Assembly: GCA_037367405.1 (NCBI GenBank)
Contig: JAZKJV010006933.1
Coordinates: 310,001 to 374,000, forward strand
DNA: 64,000 bases
DNA from: Ottelia alismoides
Lineage: Eukaryota > Streptophyta > Magnoliopsida > Alismatales > Hydrocharitaceae
Direction: 5' to 3'
Shown here: in pieces, positions 61,039-64,000 of the stretch
How the letters are laid out: each line of letters begins with the position of its first letter
Position numbering within the stretch: the stretch's first letter is position 1
Position numbers and translations under genes: made by a program
The notes under the pieces: generated by a model
What the model was told of the DNA's origin: nothing
The model's database searches: none
The model's input: the letters and a program-made list of their open reading frames with translations, nothing else

Positions 61039-61720
61039 CTAATAGTCCTTGTGATATATCATAGAATATCTCCTCTCAAAGGATGTTTCACCCGTATCTT
61101 TCATTTCAAAGTTCTCGGAAAGATACTTCTTTCTAGCACGTAACAAATCTAAATCATTCGCAACCAATGATATGTCATCAACACATATGACTAATATAAT
61201 AGACTTACCCCCACTAACGTTCATAGAGACATACCTATTTCAATATTTTCTACAAAATCATACGATATAATGGTATTGTTAAACTTAATATATCATTGTC
61301 AGGAAGCTTGTTTTAATCGATATATTGACTTCTTTAATTTACATATCATCTTTTCATTTCATGTGATCCTAACATCTTTGGGTTGGTCCATATAGACATT
61401 TTCCTCTAACTCTCCATTAAAAAAGACAGTCATTGCATCCATTTGGTGAAGCTCCATATTATAATAAGCCATCAAAGCCAAAATGATTCTTAAGGAGTCC
61501 TTTGAAATCAGATCAAAGGTCTATTTATAATCGATGATATCCTTTTGAGTAAGGCCCTTTGCAACAAATCTAGCTTATATCTTTCGCTATTACCTTTAGA
61601 GTCATGCTTGGTCTTGAAAACCCATTTACACACGACTTTTTTTTATAACTTTTAGGTAACTTCGTAAGATCCCATACATTGTTATTGGTGATTGACTCAA
61701 GTTCTTTTTCATAGCATCAA
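61039..61720 (-). pseudogene. Copia reverse transcriptase
   Basis: The 61224-61039 frame gives SIILVICVDDISLVANDLDLLRARKKYLSENFEMKDTGETSF, in which CVDD replaces YVDD but both Asp residues remain. Upstream RT motifs (61.3-61.6 kb) are scattered over frames with stops. Confidence 0.88.
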
Positions 61721-61960
61721 TCATGTTTTAGAATCAGTACATTCCATGGCTTGATGGAATGAGCTCGGATCCTTATCAATGCTCAAGTCACATTCATACT
61801 CAAGTGTATAGACAATATAATCCTCAAAATTTACAGGTCTTCTTTTCCTTTCATAGCGTCTTAATACAATTCGTGATTGCGGTGCACTTTGCTCATTTAC
61901 AACTTGCTCATTAATAATGACATCATCATTTAATGTGGGTTCCATTTCTTGATGTTCCAT
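61721..61960 (-). pseudogene. Copia integrase-RT linker
   Basis: Includes RIVLRRYERKRRPVNFEDYIVYTLEYECDLSIDKDPSSFHQAM, a pattern (LRRS-R-R-x-P ... DYVVY ... DP-x-SF-x-QAM) found just before reverse transcriptase in Tork-type copia elements. Confidence 0.85.
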
Positions 61961-62212
61961 GTCATTATGTGGAGATTAATCCACAAGTGGAACGTCTACT
62001 TCAGAAGAATCGAGCAAATATGGATGCGATATTTTATCCGTATCTTCTTTTATTTCTATATTTTGTGATTCTTGGCTCCTACTAATGTTGTCGTACTCAA
62101 TAAAGGGAGCATTGCCACTCTCAACAATTCCTGTACTATGGTTAGGGTAATAAAATTTACACCCTTTTGACTTTTCAAAATAGCCAATGAAAATCCACTG
62201 ATTGTCCCTGAG

Positions 62213-62700
62213 CTAATTTCTTTTCATGTAAATTATATACTCTATACCTATCCATATATCAAAAGGTGTATTTAGAGCTGATTTACTAGGAACCATATTG
62301 AGTAAATATGCAGAAGTCCTTAATGCATATGTCCACAACGAAAGGGACAAAATACTATTATTTTTCATGCTCCTAACCATTTCCATTAGTGTACAATTTT
62401 GCTTTTCTGTAATATTATTTTGTTGTGGTATTCCGGACATTGTGTATTGTGCACAAATACTTTACTTTCAAGGAATTTTGCAAATGTACAAATATGTTGA
62501 CCGATCTCATCATGCCTTCCGAAATATTCACCATCTTGAATATATCTCATAACTTTTGTTTTCCTGTCTAATTTCCTTTCCACCTCATTAATAAATATCT
62601 CAAGGATATTTACTGCTTGAATCCTTCCATGCAATAGATAAATATATTCATACCATGAGAAATCATCTATAAAAGTGATAAAACAATTTTCCACTTCCAT
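62213..62700 (-). pseudogene. Copia integrase core
   Basis: The 62700-62386 frame has CFITFIDDFSWYEYIYLL, then VMRYIQDGEYFGRHDEIGQHICTF, and the 62440-62213 frame has GIPQQNNITEKQNCTLMEMVRSM and SLWTYALRTSAYLLNMVPSK. These cover the D, D and E catalytic positions. A frameshift near 62420 separates the two parts. Confidence 0.92.
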
Positions 62701-62843
62701 GACGAGACATTAAAACGACCACATTTATTACACGTATCAATTCTAGGAGATATGTAGACCTTGTGGCTAGATTCTTTAATATGTGTTTTTGATTGATTTC
62801 CTTTAATGTAATCTATATACAACCCTAAATCAATAAAATCTAA

Positions 62844-63302
62844 TTAAGTTAAAATTTCATTCTTAATAAGTCTTAATATTCTATCCTTAGATATATGACC
62901 TAGTTTGATGCTATAAAAGAGTAGAGCATTCATAAGATGCATTCCTCTAGAATTCATAAATTCATTATCTAGATTAAAATGATAAAGATAATCCTCTAAA
63001 GTATCAGAATCATAAAAGTACTTATTCTTTAACATAGAAAATGATTCATCGAAAATCTTGAAAGAAAATCCTAAAATATTCAGTCTACAAACGGAACAAG
63101 ATTTCTAATGCATTCAAGACGTAGAGACATCCTTCCAGATCAATTTGACACCCGTGTCCATGATTAATCCGTAAGTCCCAATTCCCTCTATCCGTACCTT
63201 CATCTTGTTTCCCATGAGCAAATACTGGTCACTTTTCTATATATTCTGGATTGTAAGGAATCTATATAGTATGTGAGATGCATGAGTGGTTGCACCAGAA
63301 TC
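62844..63302 (-). pseudogene. Copia protease and gag_pre-integrase
   Basis: On the minus strand at 63302-63285 the active site WLDSGATTHASH is intact (DSG). The 63035-62844 frame (YLYHFNLDNEF, LLFYSIKLGHISKDRILRLIKNEIL) is the gag_pre-integrase segment with the LGHIS motif. Stops separate the two. Confidence 0.85.
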
Positions 63303-63383
63303 TAACCATCAAGTATTATTAGGAACTTCGATAATATTTGCTTTGAAGCAAACAGAAATAGAATGCATACCTTTCTTTTCAAA

Positions 63384-63899
63384 TCATGCATTCTCTTTAA
63401 GGCAATATTTCTTCATATGACCGAAATTTTTGCAAAAGTAGCATTTGATTTCTTTGTAATTGCTCCCTTTATCTTTCATGGGAGTTTTTCCTTTGTTCAT
63501 TTTGATTGTGTGATTTTTATTGCTGCTAGCCCCTACCGTAGTCTTTTCAGTAGCCATGAGGTTCACCGAGTTTTCTCTTATCTTCGTTAATCTCCCTTCT
63601 TCTTGAATAAGCATAGCCTTCAATTATGTGAAACTCCATTTATCATGTAATACGTTGTACTTTATCTAGAGTTACCCAAATTCAATAGAAAGGGATTTCG
63701 TGATAAATTGTACTAAGAATGTCTCATTGACATCCATCCCCATGGATTTCAATTTTGCTGCAAGATTGAAATTTTCAGTTACATGATCCATCATGGAGTT
63801 GGGCCAGTTGAATTTCTTTGTGGTTAGCTCACTCATTAATGCCCCAACAATGGACTTATCAATTATACCAGACTCCAAATACTCCTTGATTTTCTTCAT
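63384..63899 (-). pseudogene. Copia gag with zinc knuckle
   Basis: The 63899-63672 frame (KKIKEYLESGIIDKSIVGALMSELTTKKFNWPNSMMDHVTENFNLAAKLKSMGMDVNETFLVQFITKSL) is the copia gag core. The 63623-63384 frame ends with IKCYFCKNFGHMKKYCLKENA, a complete C-x2-C-x4-H-x4-C zinc knuckle that binds RNA. The two frames are separated by a frame change and stop near 63640-63670. The gag N-terminus is beyond the window. Confidence 0.92.
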
Positions 63900-64000
63900 G
63901 ATTCTTTAGCATTGCTTGTCCTAGGCATTCCCTGTTTGACACTCTCTGTTATTATCATTTTCGTTGGGCTCAAGGAAAGCCTATTTGATATTTCCCAAGC

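Larger units (their letters stand above)
59169..64000 (-). mobile_element. Ty1/copia retrotransposon, 3' LTR through gag, cut by window end
   Basis: Minus-strand order from the window edge is gag, zinc knuckle, protease, gag_pre-integrase, integrase, reverse transcriptase, RNase H, polypurine tract, LTR. The order integrase before reverse transcriptase is the defining copia arrangement. The LRRYERKRRPVNFEDYIVY linker between integrase and RT resembles Tork-like elements. It is unrelated in LTR sequence to the 4-22 kb composite. Confidence 0.93.

Overview
This window is plant nuclear DNA, from a flowering plant whose species I cannot name. It carries plant-type Ty1/copia, Ty3/gypsy and L1 elements, a primer-binding site matching plant tRNA-Asp, an (A+T)-rich background with long TA and TG runs, and one plant-specific host gene with introns (a GTD-binding/DUF593 myosin-binding-like protein). 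There is no operon-like organisation. About nine tenths of the 64 kb is transposable-element sequence, nearly all of it broken.

Layout. 1-3774: a minus-strand Athila/Tat-type gypsy element cut by the window edge (protease region, tRNA-Asp primer site, one LTR). 4254-22422: the largest structure, a minus-strand copia composite LTR-internal-LTR-internal-LTR flanked by one 5-bp target duplication, GCCTT. 22423-24550: unassigned flank with gypsy-LTR character. 24555-31141: a decayed plus-strand Athila/Tat gypsy polyprotein and a long 3' region with repeated CTAAGTATAGGGG hairpins. 31142-36987: LTR-type DNA followed by a plus-strand chromovirus-like gypsy that is truncated in reverse transcriptase. 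38340-40450: a very diverged plus-strand relative of the copia family in the 4-22 kb composite. 40890-41887: a 5'-truncated L1-type LINE with a 14-bp target duplication.

42111-49405 holds an array of 14 fold-back units of about 280-390 bp separated mostly by TA, TG or GA microsatellites, in three subfamilies. It is interrupted by a 2.2-kb element with imperfect terminal inverted repeats and a dense AGTAAC motif. This is the least familiar part of the window and resembles microsatellite-associated MITEs of the Micron kind. 49483-52663 is a solo LTR with TG/CA ends and GTAAC duplications, containing a 39-bp tandem repeat.

The only convincing host gene lies at about 54.25-57.3 kb on the plus strand: a 5' UTR exon with its own intron, then three coding exons for a 525-residue protein with a Cys-rich N-terminus, a GTD-binding coiled coil and a C-terminal membrane helix. 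From 59.2 kb to the end is the 3' part of a separate minus-strand copia element with better preserved catalytic motifs.

The retroelement genes are not a cooperating set. They are layers of insertions, deletions and recombination around one host gene. No tRNA, rRNA or CRISPR locus was found.
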